From Dysgonomonas mossii DSM 22836 (lineage in GTDB: Bacteria; Bacteroidota; Bacteroidia; Bacteroidales; Dysgonomonadaceae), in NCBI RefSeq assembly GCF_000213575.1, contig NZ_GL892009.1, forward strand, positions 186,001 through 250,000: a stretch of 64,000 nucleotides of DNA, read 5' to 3'. How positions within the stretch are numbered: position 1 is the stretch's first letter; every line of letters starts with the position of its first letter. Under the pieces are notes generated by a model. The model had not been told where the DNA came from, searched no databases, and was given only the letters and a program-made list of their open reading frames with translations. The position numbers were made by a program, and so were the translations under genes. Shown here piece after piece: positions 28,101 to 37,400 of this stretch.

Positions 28101-28269
28101 ATCATCTCACCTTGCCCAACGCAACAGCAATATGTCTGTTTATGTGAGTGGAGAGAATTTATATACATTCACCAACTACTCAGGAATGGACCCTGAAACA
28201 GGAGGATGGGATGCAATTAAATACCCGGTATCCAGAGTTCTATCTTTAGGAGTAAAACTTACATATTAA
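25126..28269 (+). CDS. SusC/RagA-family TonB-linked outer-membrane protein (pair 2)
   Basis: 1047 residues with a signal peptide ending near VWAQ (residue 25), a CarboxypepD_reg-like domain (about 28-110) with GVSVSVKGTTIGT, the boundary LDQVVVLGYG, a plug with QLAGVTISSNGG and VLWVVDGVPG, and a barrel ending in GVKLTY. No STN domain. It forms an import complex with the SusD encoded 76 bases downstream. There is no sugar enzyme or regulator in the operon, so the ligand (glycan, glycopeptide or peptide) cannot be predicted. Confidence 0.93.
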   Translation: MLKKYLFKIFMFLTFMSISSQSVWAQSTQVKGTVSSEGSPLVGVSVSVKGTTIGTITDLDGKYTLDVPNKQSIIRYSFIGYETVERVADAGIIDVTLTENAQSLDQVVVLGYGSNARKQDLSAAVGVISNADELTVRPVSSTENMLQGQLAGVTISSNGGDPTSTPNIVIRGQGSQNGDNVLWVVDGVPGMPIASMNDIESIVVLKDAASAAIYGAQSGAGGVVLVTTKKAKKGEPSLSYEGIFGTRQATNLLQSLTAEQQIEMRKTSYSNAGLTLPIGWDTSRNPYVGTTRTDWMDEIFRTAPYQRHNVALNVGTESFKNRISFSYDNDQGTLINTFNKSINLRYNASMKLNKWVTISEDFVWKNTQSRGINTGSAYSGAILSALYMPRSATVYNPLDGSYGGVTTEDPAYIAKYGSNFADIHGDAINPVRLLLADNNYNKTSNTWTNTTLEIANIIDGLKFTSRFSYNLASNYYKNFTPIRDEVGKPDMSNTLNESTYRSDQWKTENTLTYDGIFGKHSISGLLSTTADHYDQRGFSVSGTGFADESDFLQYLAFAGSTTAKDYLNGPDANVSLISRLAYSYDDRYFVTGSWRRDYAGRLPKENNYGDFPATTLAWKISSEKFFKKTDLLSLLKVRASWGRVGNISSVNMNYKSLILTKEENSDNNSGQYGVTTGGKWGTSVYKNLAINPDLTWETSEQTDFGLDVSMFRDRLALSLDYFDKRTFNLIQTQSMDWPTTMGLQAMKINEGEVRNRGFEVQANWSDRINKDMSYFVSGNFSTLRNWVSDIGVKNADGTPGVWTDNTTFRNLPYLYQTAQGQPLNSYFLIKTDGIFQSDAEAAAYVDKDGKRIQPNAVAGDLKFVDYNNDGTINTADRQYCGSAIPKTTFALTLGFTYKKVSLSAMFQGVGGAQSLYVGKYMTLSDVEGNFNRSNEILNAWSPTNTSSNIPRLSKSDPNNNFATASDWYLEDASYVRFKNLTISYDLSNILRKSSHLAQRNSNMSVYVSGENLYTFTNYSGMDPETGGWDAIKYPVSRVLSLGVKLTY

Positions 28270-28345
28270 AAAGTAATATTCAATACTAATTAAATAAACC
28301 GGCAGATCATTCTAATTACAGGATCTGCATTAATAATCAACGTAT

Positions 28346-29986
28346 ATGGATAGTAAAAAAATTATAATTGCATTAGTCTTATTTGTTCTGGCTTTTAGTT
28401 CCTGCTCCGATTTTTTGGATGTTCAGTCGGAAGGGAATCCTACTACCACTTCTTACTTTAAGAACGACCAGCAGGCTATAGATGCAATAACAGCTTTATA
28501 TAAACCTCTTCACAGAGAAACATCATATGGTCGTGACCTATTTTGGGAACAAGGCGCTGCATGCGACATCGTTTGGGGACGTACACGTGGTTTTCCTACA
28601 TTGGCTACTTTTGCTTATACGGGAGACGAAAGTCCTTTGAACAATAATTTCACTCTATTTTATGAAAATATTGCTTATTCCAACTGGGTAATTCAGGAGC
28701 TATTGAAAAAGCAAAAGAGTACAACCCTTAGCAGCATTGAAACACGAAGTCTGGGTGAAGCATACTTTATGCGTGGAATGTCTCACTTCGTTATGGCATA
28801 CAGATATGGAACCAACGAACAGGGAGCACCGTTTGTTCGCTACGAAGATTTTCCAAGCGATTATGATAACTCTATTCCTCCGCAACAAGCATCTGTTGTA
28901 GATAACTACAAGTATATTATTGAGGATATGGACAAAGCAATAACCTATCTTCCAAAGTTTGAAGCATACGCCGACGAAGATAAAGGTCGTGCACATCAGG
29001 CTGCTGCCGTTGCTTACAAAGCTAAGGTTTATGCCTATTGGGCAACATGGGACGAAACCCAATGGAAGAATGTAATAGATATGGTAAATTCGTTGGAAAC
29101 AAACTACGGACGTGCATTAGCACCTACATTCGCCGAAGTATTTTCTTCCGATTTCTCTAAATTCTGGAATAGTGAATATATCTGGTCTATCCCTTCGGAT
29201 GGTGGAGCAAACGGTGGTGGCAGTGAGTTTCCCGGAGTTGTTCTCGAAAACAAAGGATGGGGTATCTTTAATGGTTGGGGACAAAACAAACCATCATACG
29301 ATATTTACGAAGAAATGTTGAAAGATGGAGTAGGCAACGATCGTCTAAAACGTTCTATTCTTGAATACAACCAAGAGTTCCAGTTTTGGGGTACAACTCG
29401 TAAATTCTACTCAACATCAGATATAGAAGCCGGATTTATGATCAATAAATACATGGACCCGTTCAAATATGCAAATGCATCGGAAGCCGGTTATGTGAAT
29501 ACAAGTGGAGACTGGCCTACTGCCCGTATCAATTTTCCACTTATCCGCTTTGCCGAAATGCTTCTATTCCGTGCTGAGGCTTATCTGATGACCAATCAGG
29601 CGGATAAAGCCAAAAAAGATATTGATGCGGTACGTCAAAGATCAAATCTAGCACTTCTTGATCATACACCTACAATGGCTGATTTGTATCATGAGCGTCG
29701 TTGTGAGTTGGCCTTTGAATTCACAGACCACCTATTCGATTTGAAACGCTGGAATCGTTCTTCTAATGCTACTATCAAAGCTTTAGCTAACAAAGAGTTG
29801 AATTCTCATCCTCGTGTACGTAAATATGCTGATCGTGCTAACCCTGAGTCGACATTTGAAATCGCAGATTATCAAGATTATAAGATAAAGAATCCCTATC
29901 AAGACTATATGATGGTATTTCCTTATCCGGCAGTTCAAGTTACCAAATCGAATGGAAAGCTGAAACAGAATAAAGGATATCAATGA
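28346..29986 (+). CDS. SusD/RagB-family surface lipoprotein (pair 2)
   Basis: 546 residues, lipid cysteine C20 followed by SDFLDVQSEG, the classical SusD N-terminus. The N-terminal half has helical repeats with AEAYFMRGMSHF-like pattern (here GEAYFMRGMSHF) and the C-terminal half has the RagB/SusD signature LIRFAEMLLFRAEAYL and RRCELAFEFTDHLFDLKRW, here given in parts: RRCELAFEF and LFDLKRW. It is the surface lid of the SusC upstream. A hairpin terminator follows. Confidence 0.93.
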   Translation: MDSKKIIIALVLFVLAFSSCSDFLDVQSEGNPTTTSYFKNDQQAIDAITALYKPLHRETSYGRDLFWEQGAACDIVWGRTRGFPTLATFAYTGDESPLNNNFTLFYENIAYSNWVIQELLKKQKSTTLSSIETRSLGEAYFMRGMSHFVMAYRYGTNEQGAPFVRYEDFPSDYDNSIPPQQASVVDNYKYIIEDMDKAITYLPKFEAYADEDKGRAHQAAAVAYKAKVYAYWATWDETQWKNVIDMVNSLETNYGRALAPTFAEVFSSDFSKFWNSEYIWSIPSDGGANGGGSEFPGVVLENKGWGIFNGWGQNKPSYDIYEEMLKDGVGNDRLKRSILEYNQEFQFWGTTRKFYSTSDIEAGFMINKYMDPFKYANASEAGYVNTSGDWPTARINFPLIRFAEMLLFRAEAYLMTNQADKAKKDIDAVRQRSNLALLDHTPTMADLYHERRCELAFEFTDHLFDLKRWNRSSNATIKALANKELNSHPRVRKYADRANPESTFEIADYQDYKIKNPYQDYMMVFPYPAVQVTKSNGKLKQNKGYQ

Positions 29987-30042
29987 TCTTTTTGAACAAG
30001 AGCAATATTATCGATAAGCAGGCTCTTCAATAATTTAACAAG

Positions 30043-30092
30043 CAAGGCAATACGAGAAAATAATATTTTCGACTATTGTCTTGTTTTATTTT
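30043..30092 (+). terminator. Terminator after the second SusD gene
   Basis: CAAGGCAATA at 30043-30052 pairs with TATTGTCTTG (30074-30083), and an inner GAAAATA/TATTTTC stem extends the hairpin. TTTTATTTT follows. Confidence 0.65.
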
Positions 30093-30168
30093 AAATCCGA
30101 AACTTAATTCGGAGACACCCCTACTCTACCCTACCCAACTACCTTATAAGAACTTCACAAGGCTCCGC

Positions 30169-30222
30169 AAAATCTTTATAAAATCTTTATACCGCATCTA
30201 TTTTCTTTACAAAATCCTTACA
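30169..30222 (+). promoter_or_regulatory. Putative KdpE operator: two pairs of 11-base direct repeats
   Basis: AAAATCTTTAT occurs twice in perfect tandem (30169-30179, 30180-30190), giving TTTATA-N5-TTTATA. A second pair, TTTACA-N5-CTTACA, lies at 30206-30222. One-turn direct repeats are what OmpR-family dimers such as KdpE bind, and the E. coli kdp site likewise contains TTTATA and TTTACA elements (from memory). They lie just upstream of the -7 box at 30233. Confidence 0.55.
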
Positions 30223-30232
30223 ACTTTCACCA

Positions 30233-30240
30233 TAGCTTTG
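30233..30240 (+). promoter_or_regulatory. -7 box of the kdp operon
   Basis: TAGCTTTG fits TAnnTTTG, 26 bases before the kdpF ATG. The -33 region overlaps the second direct-repeat pair and has no clear TTTG, as expected for an activator-dependent promoter. Confidence 0.5.
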
Positions 30241-30266
30241 TATCGTAATTAAAAAGAATATAAAAT

Positions 30267-30356
30267 ATGGAAATAACTTATATCATCGGAGCAATTATAG
30301 CTATCCTCATTCTAGGATATCTTATTTATGTATTAATAAAACCCGAAAAATTTTAA
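30267..30356 (+). CDS. kdpF: KdpF small membrane subunit of the K+ ATPase
   Basis: A 29-residue peptide, MEITYIIGAI to KPEKF, consisting of one hydrophobic helix with a short basic-acidic tail. Size, position and the ending match KdpF, which stabilises the KdpABC complex in the inner membrane. Its TAA stop overlaps the ATG of kdpA by one base (TAATG at 30354-30358), so translation is coupled. Confidence 0.9.
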   Translation: MEITYIIGAIIAILILGYLIYVLIKPEKF

Positions 30357-32059
30357 TGATAATTGATATGGAAATCAATGATTACATACAAATCTTCCTT
30401 TTTCTATTTTTACTTATAGCGTTGACACCTATATTGGGTTCATTTATGGCCAAAGTATTAAATGGAGAGAAGAATATATTAACTCCGATATTTAGCAAAC
30501 CGGAGAAGTTAATATACAAAATATGCGGAGTAGATACAAACCTATCGATGAATTGGAAGAAATACACCATGGCATTGTTACTATTTAACTTGATAGGATT
30601 TATCTTCTTGTTCTTAGTATTAGTAACACAAAAATGGCTACCATTAAATCCTCAGCAGATAGGGAATATGAATTGGCACACAGCATTTAACACTTCGGTG
30701 AGCTTTATAACCAATACCAACTGGCAGTCATATTCAGGAGAAACAGGACTGAGCTATTTCAGCCAAATGATAGGACTTACAGTGCAAAACTTCTTAAGCG
30801 CAGCAACAGGGATTGCTGTTTTGACAGCTCTAATACGTGGAATAAAAGGGAAGACAACTGATGTACTTGGCAATTTCTGGGTAGACATCACCCGTTCTAC
30901 ACTCTATATCTTACTTCCTTTATCCATAGTACTTGCTGTCTTATTGGCTGGACAAGGAGTAATCCAGAATTTTGATAGTTACGCCCATGTCACAACCCTG
31001 CAAGGAAATACACAAGTTATACCACAAGGTCCCGCAGCATCTCAGATTGCGATCAAACAGTTGGGGACTAATGGTGGTGGTTTCTTTGGGACTAATAGTG
31101 CCCATCCGTTTGAAAACCCGACGCCTTTTTCCAACTTTCTGCAACTTTTATCCATTTTACTCATCCCTGCGGCTTTAACATACACTTATGGAAAAATGGT
31201 AAAATCACAAAAACAAGGTTGGGCGATATTTACAACTATGTTTATTTTATTTGGAGCGGGTCTTTTTGTCTCTTTGTATTCTGAATTCCACCAATCGGAG
31301 GCATGGCACAATATGGCTTATATGGAAGGGAAAGAAACCCGCTTTGGAATAACAAACAGTGTGCTGTGGTCAACGGTCACAACTGCTGCATCTAATGGAT
31401 CGGTCAACGCCATGCATGACAGCCTCACTCCTCTTTCGGGAATGGTAGCCATGATAAATATGATGTTGGGCGAAGTCATTTATGGCGGAGCAGGTGCAGG
31501 CTTATATGGTATTGTGATATTTATTATACTCACTGTATTTATCGCAGGCCTTATGGTTGGCCGTACTCCTGAGTATTTGGGTAAAAAGATAGAAGCCTTT
31601 GAAGTGAAAATGGCTCTTATAGCTATACTTAGCCCTTCTATTGTTATTCTATTATTTTCAGCGATTGCATGCACTATTCCACAAGGGTTGTCGAGCCTGA
31701 ACAATGAAGGCTCACACGGATTATCAGAAATACTGTATGCCTTTACTTCTGCCGCAGGCAATAATGGCAGTGCCTTTGCCGGGCTCAATGCATCTACCGT
31801 TTTCTATAATCTTCTGATAGCTTTGGGGATGCTTATCGGGCGGTTCGGTATTATTATTCCTGTGCTTGCGATATCAGGAAGCCTTGCTCAAAAGAAAATC
31901 ATACCGGTGTCTCTAGGTACGTTCCGAACTGATAATCTCTTGTTTGTAGGATTACTCATATCAATTATCATCATAGTTGGAGGTCTGACATTTTTCCCTG
32001 CTTTGTCGTTAGGACCAATTGTAGACCACATACTAATGCAAAACGGAGTTCTATTTTAA
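30356..32059 (+). CDS. kdpA: Potassium-transporting ATPase A subunit
   Basis: 567 residues, ten membrane segments, typical KdpA length. K+ selectivity-filter glycine motifs are visible in the four repeats, such as TNTNWQSYSGE, GTNGGGFFGTNSAHPFENP (read as GTNGGGFFG and NSAHPFENP), and TSAAGNNGSAFAG. It is the K+ channel-like subunit of the high-affinity KdpFABC pump. The start could be the ATG at 30356 or the in-frame ATG at 30368; the former overlaps the kdpF stop. Confidence 0.97.
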   Translation: MIIDMEINDYIQIFLFLFLLIALTPILGSFMAKVLNGEKNILTPIFSKPEKLIYKICGVDTNLSMNWKKYTMALLLFNLIGFIFLFLVLVTQKWLPLNPQQIGNMNWHTAFNTSVSFITNTNWQSYSGETGLSYFSQMIGLTVQNFLSAATGIAVLTALIRGIKGKTTDVLGNFWVDITRSTLYILLPLSIVLAVLLAGQGVIQNFDSYAHVTTLQGNTQVIPQGPAASQIAIKQLGTNGGGFFGTNSAHPFENPTPFSNFLQLLSILLIPAALTYTYGKMVKSQKQGWAIFTTMFILFGAGLFVSLYSEFHQSEAWHNMAYMEGKETRFGITNSVLWSTVTTAASNGSVNAMHDSLTPLSGMVAMINMMLGEVIYGGAGAGLYGIVIFIILTVFIAGLMVGRTPEYLGKKIEAFEVKMALIAILSPSIVILLFSAIACTIPQGLSSLNNEGSHGLSEILYAFTSAAGNNGSAFAGLNASTVFYNLLIALGMLIGRFGIIIPVLAISGSLAQKKIIPVSLGTFRTDNLLFVGLLISIIIIVGGLTFFPALSLGPIVDHILMQNGVLF

Positions 32060-32071
32060 AACACCAAAATA

Positions 32072-34147
32072 ATGAAAAGTCAAAATAAAAATTTCTTAGA
32101 TAAAAAGATATTGATAGAGGCTATCAAAATGTCCTTTATCAAATTAAATCCAAGTCTATTAATCAAAAATCCAGTTATTTTTATTGTTGCAATCGGCGCT
32201 TTGCTTACAACCATAATTGTTTTGAAAGGAACGATAGACGGAGTATTCTCTACGTTCAACTTACAAATAGCAATATGGTTATGGATAACTGTTTTATTCG
32301 CCAATTTCTCGGAAGCTATTGCCGAAGGGAGAGGCAAAGCTCAGGCAGAGAGCCTGAAAGCCAATCGTTCCCGAACTAAAGCCCGCATTCTGAAAGATGG
32401 AAAAGAAGAAATTGCAGCTGCCGAAAATTTGAAAAAAGATGATGTTGTAATCTGCGAAACTGGGGATATAATTCCATCCGATGGCGAGGTGATAGAAGGA
32501 ATAGCAACCGTAGATGAATCAGCAATAACAGGAGAATCAGCTCCTGTAATCAGAGAAAGCGGAGGCGACCGAAATGCGGTGACAGGAGGAACAAGGGTAT
32601 TAAGCGACAAGATTATTATTAGAATAACCTCCGATGCCGGAAATACATTTATCGACAGGATGATCGCATTAGTGGAAGGAGCGAAACGTCAGAAAACACC
32701 AAACGAGATCGCCTTGACTATTTTACTTTCGGGACTTTCCATTGTTTTTCTTCTTGCTGTGGCTACACTACCTTCTTTTTTCGGCTATAGTCTGCATGCA
32801 TCAGGGCTACTGCAGTCCAACAATTTGAGTTTGCCTGTACTAATTGCCCTTTTGGTCTGCCTTATCCCTACCACTATCGGAGGATTGCTGAGTGCTATTG
32901 GTATAAGTGGCATGGATAGACTTATGAAGCATAATGTAATAGCCACCAGCGGACGTGCAATAGAAGCAGCAGGTGATGTGGATGTTTTACTATTGGATAA
33001 AACAGGAACAATAACTTTGGGAAATCGTATGGCAACCGATTTTATTCCCGCGGAAGGTGTAAGCACAAATGAAATAGCGAATGTAGCGCAACTCTCTTCA
33101 CTGAGCGATGAAACACCGGAAGGTCGTTCGATTGTAGTTTTGGCTAAAGAAAAGTTTAATATTCGAGGGCGTGACCTTGCGGGTATAGAAGCCGAATTTA
33201 TCCCTTTCACCGCACAAACCCGAATGAGTGGTGTAGATATAACTGTTAATGGCAAGATACAAAAAATAAGAAAAGGCTCTGTGGATGCGATACGTTCTTT
33301 CGTCCTTAACAATAACGGATTCTTTCCTGAAGATATAAAACAGAAGTCAGATGAGTTGTCACAACAAGGAGCCACTCCTCTAATAGTCGCAAGAGATAAC
33401 AAGGTGTTAGGTATTATACACCTGAAGGACATTGTGAAAGGTGGTATCAAGGAACGTTTTACCCAATTGAGAAAGATGGGTATAAAAACAGTGATGATTA
33501 CCGGAGACAATCCGTTAACTGCTGCCGCTATTGCAGCAGAAGCCGGGGTAGATGATTTTCTGGCCGAAGCAAAACCGGAAGACAAACTTCGAAAAATAAG
33601 AGAAGAGCAATCGAGCGGCCATCTGGTGGGAATGATCGGTGACGGCACAAACGATGCTCCTGCTCTTGCCCAATCGGATGTTGGCATAGCTATGAGTAGC
33701 GGCACACAAGCTGCACGGGAAGCAGGAAATATGGTCGATCTGGATAGCAACCCTACCAAGCTGATAGAAGTAGTAGAGGTTGGCAAACAATTGCTTATGA
33801 CCCGCGGTGCATTAACTACATTCAGTATAGCCAATGATGTAGCTAAATATTTTGCAATCATTCCTGCAATAGCTGTTACATTGTATGCGGGAATATCAGG
33901 TAAAGGAGCATTGTCGGTATTAAATATTATGGGTCTATCATCTCCGGAGAATGCAATTTTAGGTGCGATTATATTCAATGCCCTTATCATTATATTTCTG
34001 ATACCTCTTGCCCTGAAAGGAGTAAAATACAGAGCTGAATCACCTTCCAAATCTCTACTCCGTAATCTTTGTATTTATGGACTTGGGGGTATTGCAACAC
34101 CTTTTATTGGAATCAAACTAATAGATATGTTATTACAAATATTCTGA
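32072..34147 (+). CDS. kdpB: Potassium-transporting P-type ATPase B subunit
   Basis: 691 residues. P-type ATPase motifs: TGES at 153-156 (actuator), phosphorylated D309 in DKTGT, nucleotide-domain KGSVDAI, and [12 protein letters not shown] in the hinge. The serine of SAPVIRESG (S163) corresponds to the inhibitory phosphoserine known from E. coli KdpB. It hydrolyses ATP to drive K+ uptake through KdpA when external K+ is very low. Twelve bases separate it from kdpA and six from kdpC. Confidence 0.97.
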   Translation: MKSQNKNFLDKKILIEAIKMSFIKLNPSLLIKNPVIFIVAIGALLTTIIVLKGTIDGVFSTFNLQIAIWLWITVLFANFSEAIAEGRGKAQAESLKANRSRTKARILKDGKEEIAAAENLKKDDVVICETGDIIPSDGEVIEGIATVDESAITGESAPVIRESGGDRNAVTGGTRVLSDKIIIRITSDAGNTFIDRMIALVEGAKRQKTPNEIALTILLSGLSIVFLLAVATLPSFFGYSLHASGLLQSNNLSLPVLIALLVCLIPTTIGGLLSAIGISGMDRLMKHNVIATSGRAIEAAGDVDVLLLDKTGTITLGNRMATDFIPAEGVSTNEIANVAQLSSLSDETPEGRSIVVLAKEKFNIRGRDLAGIEAEFIPFTAQTRMSGVDITVNGKIQKIRKGSVDAIRSFVLNNNGFFPEDIKQKSDELSQQGATPLIVARDNKVLGIIHLKDIVKGGIKERFTQLRKMGIKTVMITGDNPLTAAAIAAEAGVDDFLAEAKPEDKLRKIREEQSSGHLVGMIGDGTNDAPALAQSDVGIAMSSGTQAAREAGNMVDLDSNPTKLIEVVEVGKQLLMTRGALTTFSIANDVAKYFAIIPAIAVTLYAGISGKGALSVLNIMGLSSPENAILGAIIFNALIIIFLIPLALKGVKYRAESPSKSLLRNLCIYGLGGIATPFIGIKLIDMLLQIF

Positions 34148-34153
34148 ACAAAT

Positions 34154-34729
34154 ATGAAAAGTCAATTAATTATATCATTAAAAATATTGGGAATAATGAC
34201 TATGCTTTTAGGCGTTATCTATCCTTTGTTCATAACCGGAATTGCTCAATTGGCTTTTCCATCAAAGGCCAATGGCTCATTAGTTGAGGCCAATGGCATA
34301 TTACGAGGGAGTGAACTGATTGGTCAAAAGACAGATACAGCTATCTATTTCAATCCCCGACCATCGGCAACGGATTATAACACGCTGGCATCGGGAGGCT
34401 CGAACCTCAGCCTGACAAGTAAGAAGCTATACGAGCTTGTGCAAATACGAAAAACAGGCATCATCACAAAGAATAAATTATCTAATGCAACCATCGTCCC
34501 AGCAGATTTGTTATTCGCTTCGGCTAGTGGATTAGATCCGCATATCTCGCCCGAGGCAGCAAAAATACAAATACAACGGATATCTGAAGCCAGAGGATTT
34601 TCGGAAGGACAAAAGCAAAAACTAAGTATGTTAGTAGATAAACTGATAGAGTCACCTCAATTTGGTATATTCGGATGTAAGAGAGTAAATGTTTTTATGC
34701 TAAATTTGGAACTGGATAAGTTGAAATGA
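34154..34729 (+). CDS. kdpC: Potassium-transporting ATPase C subunit
   Basis: 191 residues: one N-terminal membrane helix (about 9-30) and a periplasmic domain with FNPRPSATDYNTLASGGSNL, here FNPRPSATDYN and ASGGSNL, and the family ASGLDPHISPEAA. It stabilises the KdpA-KdpB complex. The last codons overlap kdpD by four bases (ATGA at 34726-34729), tying expression of pump and sensor. Confidence 0.95.
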   Translation: MKSQLIISLKILGIMTMLLGVIYPLFITGIAQLAFPSKANGSLVEANGILRGSELIGQKTDTAIYFNPRPSATDYNTLASGGSNLSLTSKKLYELVQIRKTGIITKNKLSNATIVPADLLFASASGLDPHISPEAAKIQIQRISEARGFSEGQKQKLSMLVDKLIESPQFGIFGCKRVNVFMLNLELDKLK

Positions 34730-37395
34730 AAATGGAAGAAAATCGTCCTGATCCTGATAAGCTTTTAACTTCGATAAATCAGGAAGAGGAAATCAAGAAA
34801 CGTGGGAAGTTGAAGATATTTTTCGGAATGTCTCCCGGTGTAGGCAAAACCTATTCGATGCTACAAACGGCACATATAGACTTGTCTAAAGGAGTTGATG
34901 TGGTGGTAGGATATATAGAGTCTCACAACCGACCCGAAACAAGCGCCTTATTAGAAGGCCTCGAAATTATCCCTCGTAAAAAAATAGAATATAAAGGAAC
35001 ATCTCTTGAAGAGATGGATTTGGATGCCATTATTTTGAGGCATCCTTATCTTGTTTTGGTAGATGAGCTTGCGCATACCAATGCCGAAGGAAGCCGACAT
35101 GCAAAACGTTATCAGGACATACAGGAGTTACTCGACAATGGTATAAATGTATATACCACTGTCAATATTCAACACCTGGAGAGTAGAAACGATACCGTAG
35201 CTCAGATAACAGGGGTAACCGTTAAAGAGACTATTCCGGACGAGCTGTTTGAAATGGCGGATGATGTGGAGCTGATAGACATTACTCCAAATGTTCTTCT
35301 CGACCGCTTGGCAGAAGGTAAGATATACGGATTACCGGAATCGAGAGAAGCCGCAAAAAACTTTTTCAGGAAAGGGAATATAACCGCATTGCGTGAGATG
35401 TCGCTTCGCCTTGTTGCCGACAGGGTAGACAAGCAGTTGAAATCGTACATGCAGCAGAAGCAAATAGCTGGTCCGTGGAAGTCGGGGTTACATCTGCTGG
35501 TTCTTGTAGGACCAAGTAAATCCTCAGCCAAACTGATACGATGGGCAAAAAATTTATCATATACGATGGGTGCCGACCTTGTCGCTCTGCATGTGGAAAA
35601 CACGCAGGTGCTGAATGAAGAGCAACAAGAACAATTGTCTAAAAACATTGATCTTGCCCGAGAATTTGGCGCAGAGGTAATTATAACTTCAGGAAGTGAC
35701 CTTGTTTCCACAACACTAGACATTGCACATAAAGAAAACATTACGCATATTATTATTGGGAAATCGGGCAAACAAAGTTTCTTTTCATCACTGTTTTCGC
35801 GTGACAACTTTGTAAATCGGTTACTGAAAGAAAGTGGAGAAATAGATATTTATGTTATAGAACCCGGATTTGAAGCAAAGCAATACAAAAGGAAGTTAGT
35901 TTCTTATCCGGATTTCTCATCGTCATACAAACATTACATTATAGCTTTTCTAGCCGTATTGGCTACTGTTTTGCTTTGCTTGCCTATTGTTAGGGAGACA
36001 GGCTATCAGTCTATATCTTTTATCCTACTATTTGTAATCCTCATCCTATCCATGTTTTTCCGCTTGGGTCCTATCATGATGGCATCGGCAGTAAGCGCTG
36101 TAGCATGGGATTTCTTTTTTATAACACCTCAATATACATTAAAGATAACTCAACCTGAGGATTTACTGGCATTCTGTATGTTCTTTGCCGTAGCATTAGT
36201 AACGGGAACACTAACAGCAAAAGTACGGAAACAGGAACGACTGACACGCAAGAGAGCCGAGAAAACAAACGCTTTATTTCATCTGACTAAGCAACTTGCA
36301 AATGCAGAAAATACAAAAAAGATCTTAGAGGTTTCTAAAGAAGATATAAATAACTATTTTGGCGTAGATGCATATTTTCTTCTTCAAGATGGAGAAGGTA
36401 GATTAAAGAAGAAACAACAGAATGCGAAGCCTGGAGACTTTACTGAATCGGAATATAGTATTGCTCAATGGGTTTTCAAACATTCGAAAAAGGCAGGAAA
36501 ACATACCGACACGCTTTCTTTAAGCGAATATACTTTCTATCCTCTGAAAAGTATAAAAACGAAACCGGGGGTTGTTGCGATAAAGCCTAAAAAGAAATTT
36601 AACGGAGAAACTGAGCTATTTTGGGATACATTCCTTACTCAGATCTCGAATACATTGGAGCATCACGATTTTGCTCAACAAGCAAAAAAAGCAAATCTGC
36701 TTGACGAATCAGATAAGTTGTACAAAACACTATTCAACTCTATATCGCATGAGTTAAGGATTCCGATTGCTACAATTATGGGAGCATCCGACACTCTCCT
36801 AGCCGATTCACATCCCGAAAAAGTACGCAAGGAGCTATATAGCGAAATACTAACAGCATCGGGGCGGCTGAACCGTCTAGTAGAAAATCTATTGAATATA
36901 TCGCGACTCGAAACAGGAAAGATAACATTGCATACCGATTGGTGCGATATGAATGATTTGTTTAACAAAGTAACGGATAATCTACGAGACGAACTGAAAG
37001 CTTACCGTTTAGATATTGTTGTGCCGCAAACAATGCCTTTAGTCAAACTCGATTTCGGGTTGATGGAACAGGTATTGCATAATTTAGTTTACAACTCGTG
37101 TAAATACTCCACTCCGGGAACTTCAATCCGCCTGAAATCTTTCTATGATAATGAATATCTGATTATCCAGGAAATGGATCGAGGTCCAGGTTTTCCTCCT
37201 GATACACTCCCTTTTGTCTTCAATAAGTTTTTCAAAACGGAACATAAAGCAACAGGAGGTTTAGGCCTAGGACTATCTATTGCGAAGGGATTTGTTGAAG
37301 CTCATAAAGGAACAATAAGTGTAGAAAACAGGCAGAATGGAGGTGCACGCTTCACGATAAAAATACCTACAAAAATATCTTACATAAACGCATAA
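34726..37395 (+). CDS. kdpD: KdpD sensor histidine kinase
   Basis: 889 residues, full-length KdpD architecture: N-terminal KdpD domain with Walker A GMSPGVGKT and Walker B-like DELAHTN (about 20-230), universal-stress-protein domain (about 250-375), four membrane segments of the DUF4118 type (about 400-500), a GAF-like region, HisKA with phospho-acceptor H675 in SHELRIPIA, and HATPase with NLVYNSCKYS, DRGPGFP and GLGLGLSIAKG. It senses low K+ or turgor and phosphorylates KdpE. No domain is missing. It is 5 bases from kdpE. Confidence 0.96.
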   Translation: MKMEENRPDPDKLLTSINQEEEIKKRGKLKIFFGMSPGVGKTYSMLQTAHIDLSKGVDVVVGYIESHNRPETSALLEGLEIIPRKKIEYKGTSLEEMDLDAIILRHPYLVLVDELAHTNAEGSRHAKRYQDIQELLDNGINVYTTVNIQHLESRNDTVAQITGVTVKETIPDELFEMADDVELIDITPNVLLDRLAEGKIYGLPESREAAKNFFRKGNITALREMSLRLVADRVDKQLKSYMQQKQIAGPWKSGLHLLVLVGPSKSSAKLIRWAKNLSYTMGADLVALHVENTQVLNEEQQEQLSKNIDLAREFGAEVIITSGSDLVSTTLDIAHKENITHIIIGKSGKQSFFSSLFSRDNFVNRLLKESGEIDIYVIEPGFEAKQYKRKLVSYPDFSSSYKHYIIAFLAVLATVLLCLPIVRETGYQSISFILLFVILILSMFFRLGPIMMASAVSAVAWDFFFITPQYTLKITQPEDLLAFCMFFAVALVTGTLTAKVRKQERLTRKRAEKTNALFHLTKQLANAENTKKILEVSKEDINNYFGVDAYFLLQDGEGRLKKKQQNAKPGDFTESEYSIAQWVFKHSKKAGKHTDTLSLSEYTFYPLKSIKTKPGVVAIKPKKKFNGETELFWDTFLTQISNTLEHHDFAQQAKKANLLDESDKLYKTLFNSISHELRIPIATIMGASDTLLADSHPEKVRKELYSEILTASGRLNRLVENLLNISRLETGKITLHTDWCDMNDLFNKVTDNLRDELKAYRLDIVVPQTMPLVKLDFGLMEQVLHNLVYNSCKYSTPGTSIRLKSFYDNEYLIIQEMDRGPGFPPDTLPFVFNKFFKTEHKATGGLGLGLSIAKGFVEAHKGTISVENRQNGGARFTIKIPTKISYINA

Positions 37396-37400
37396 GCAGA

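Noticed and set aside
32785-34050. 421-codon minus-strand open frame inside kdpB
   Set aside because: It is antisense to a clear KdpB with all catalytic motifs. Composition is rich in Ser, Pro and Ile as expected from the complement, and no family is recognised.
35202-35807. 201-codon minus-strand frame inside kdpD
   Set aside because: It is a shadow of the KdpD N-terminal and USP domains; no start context and no recognisable domain.
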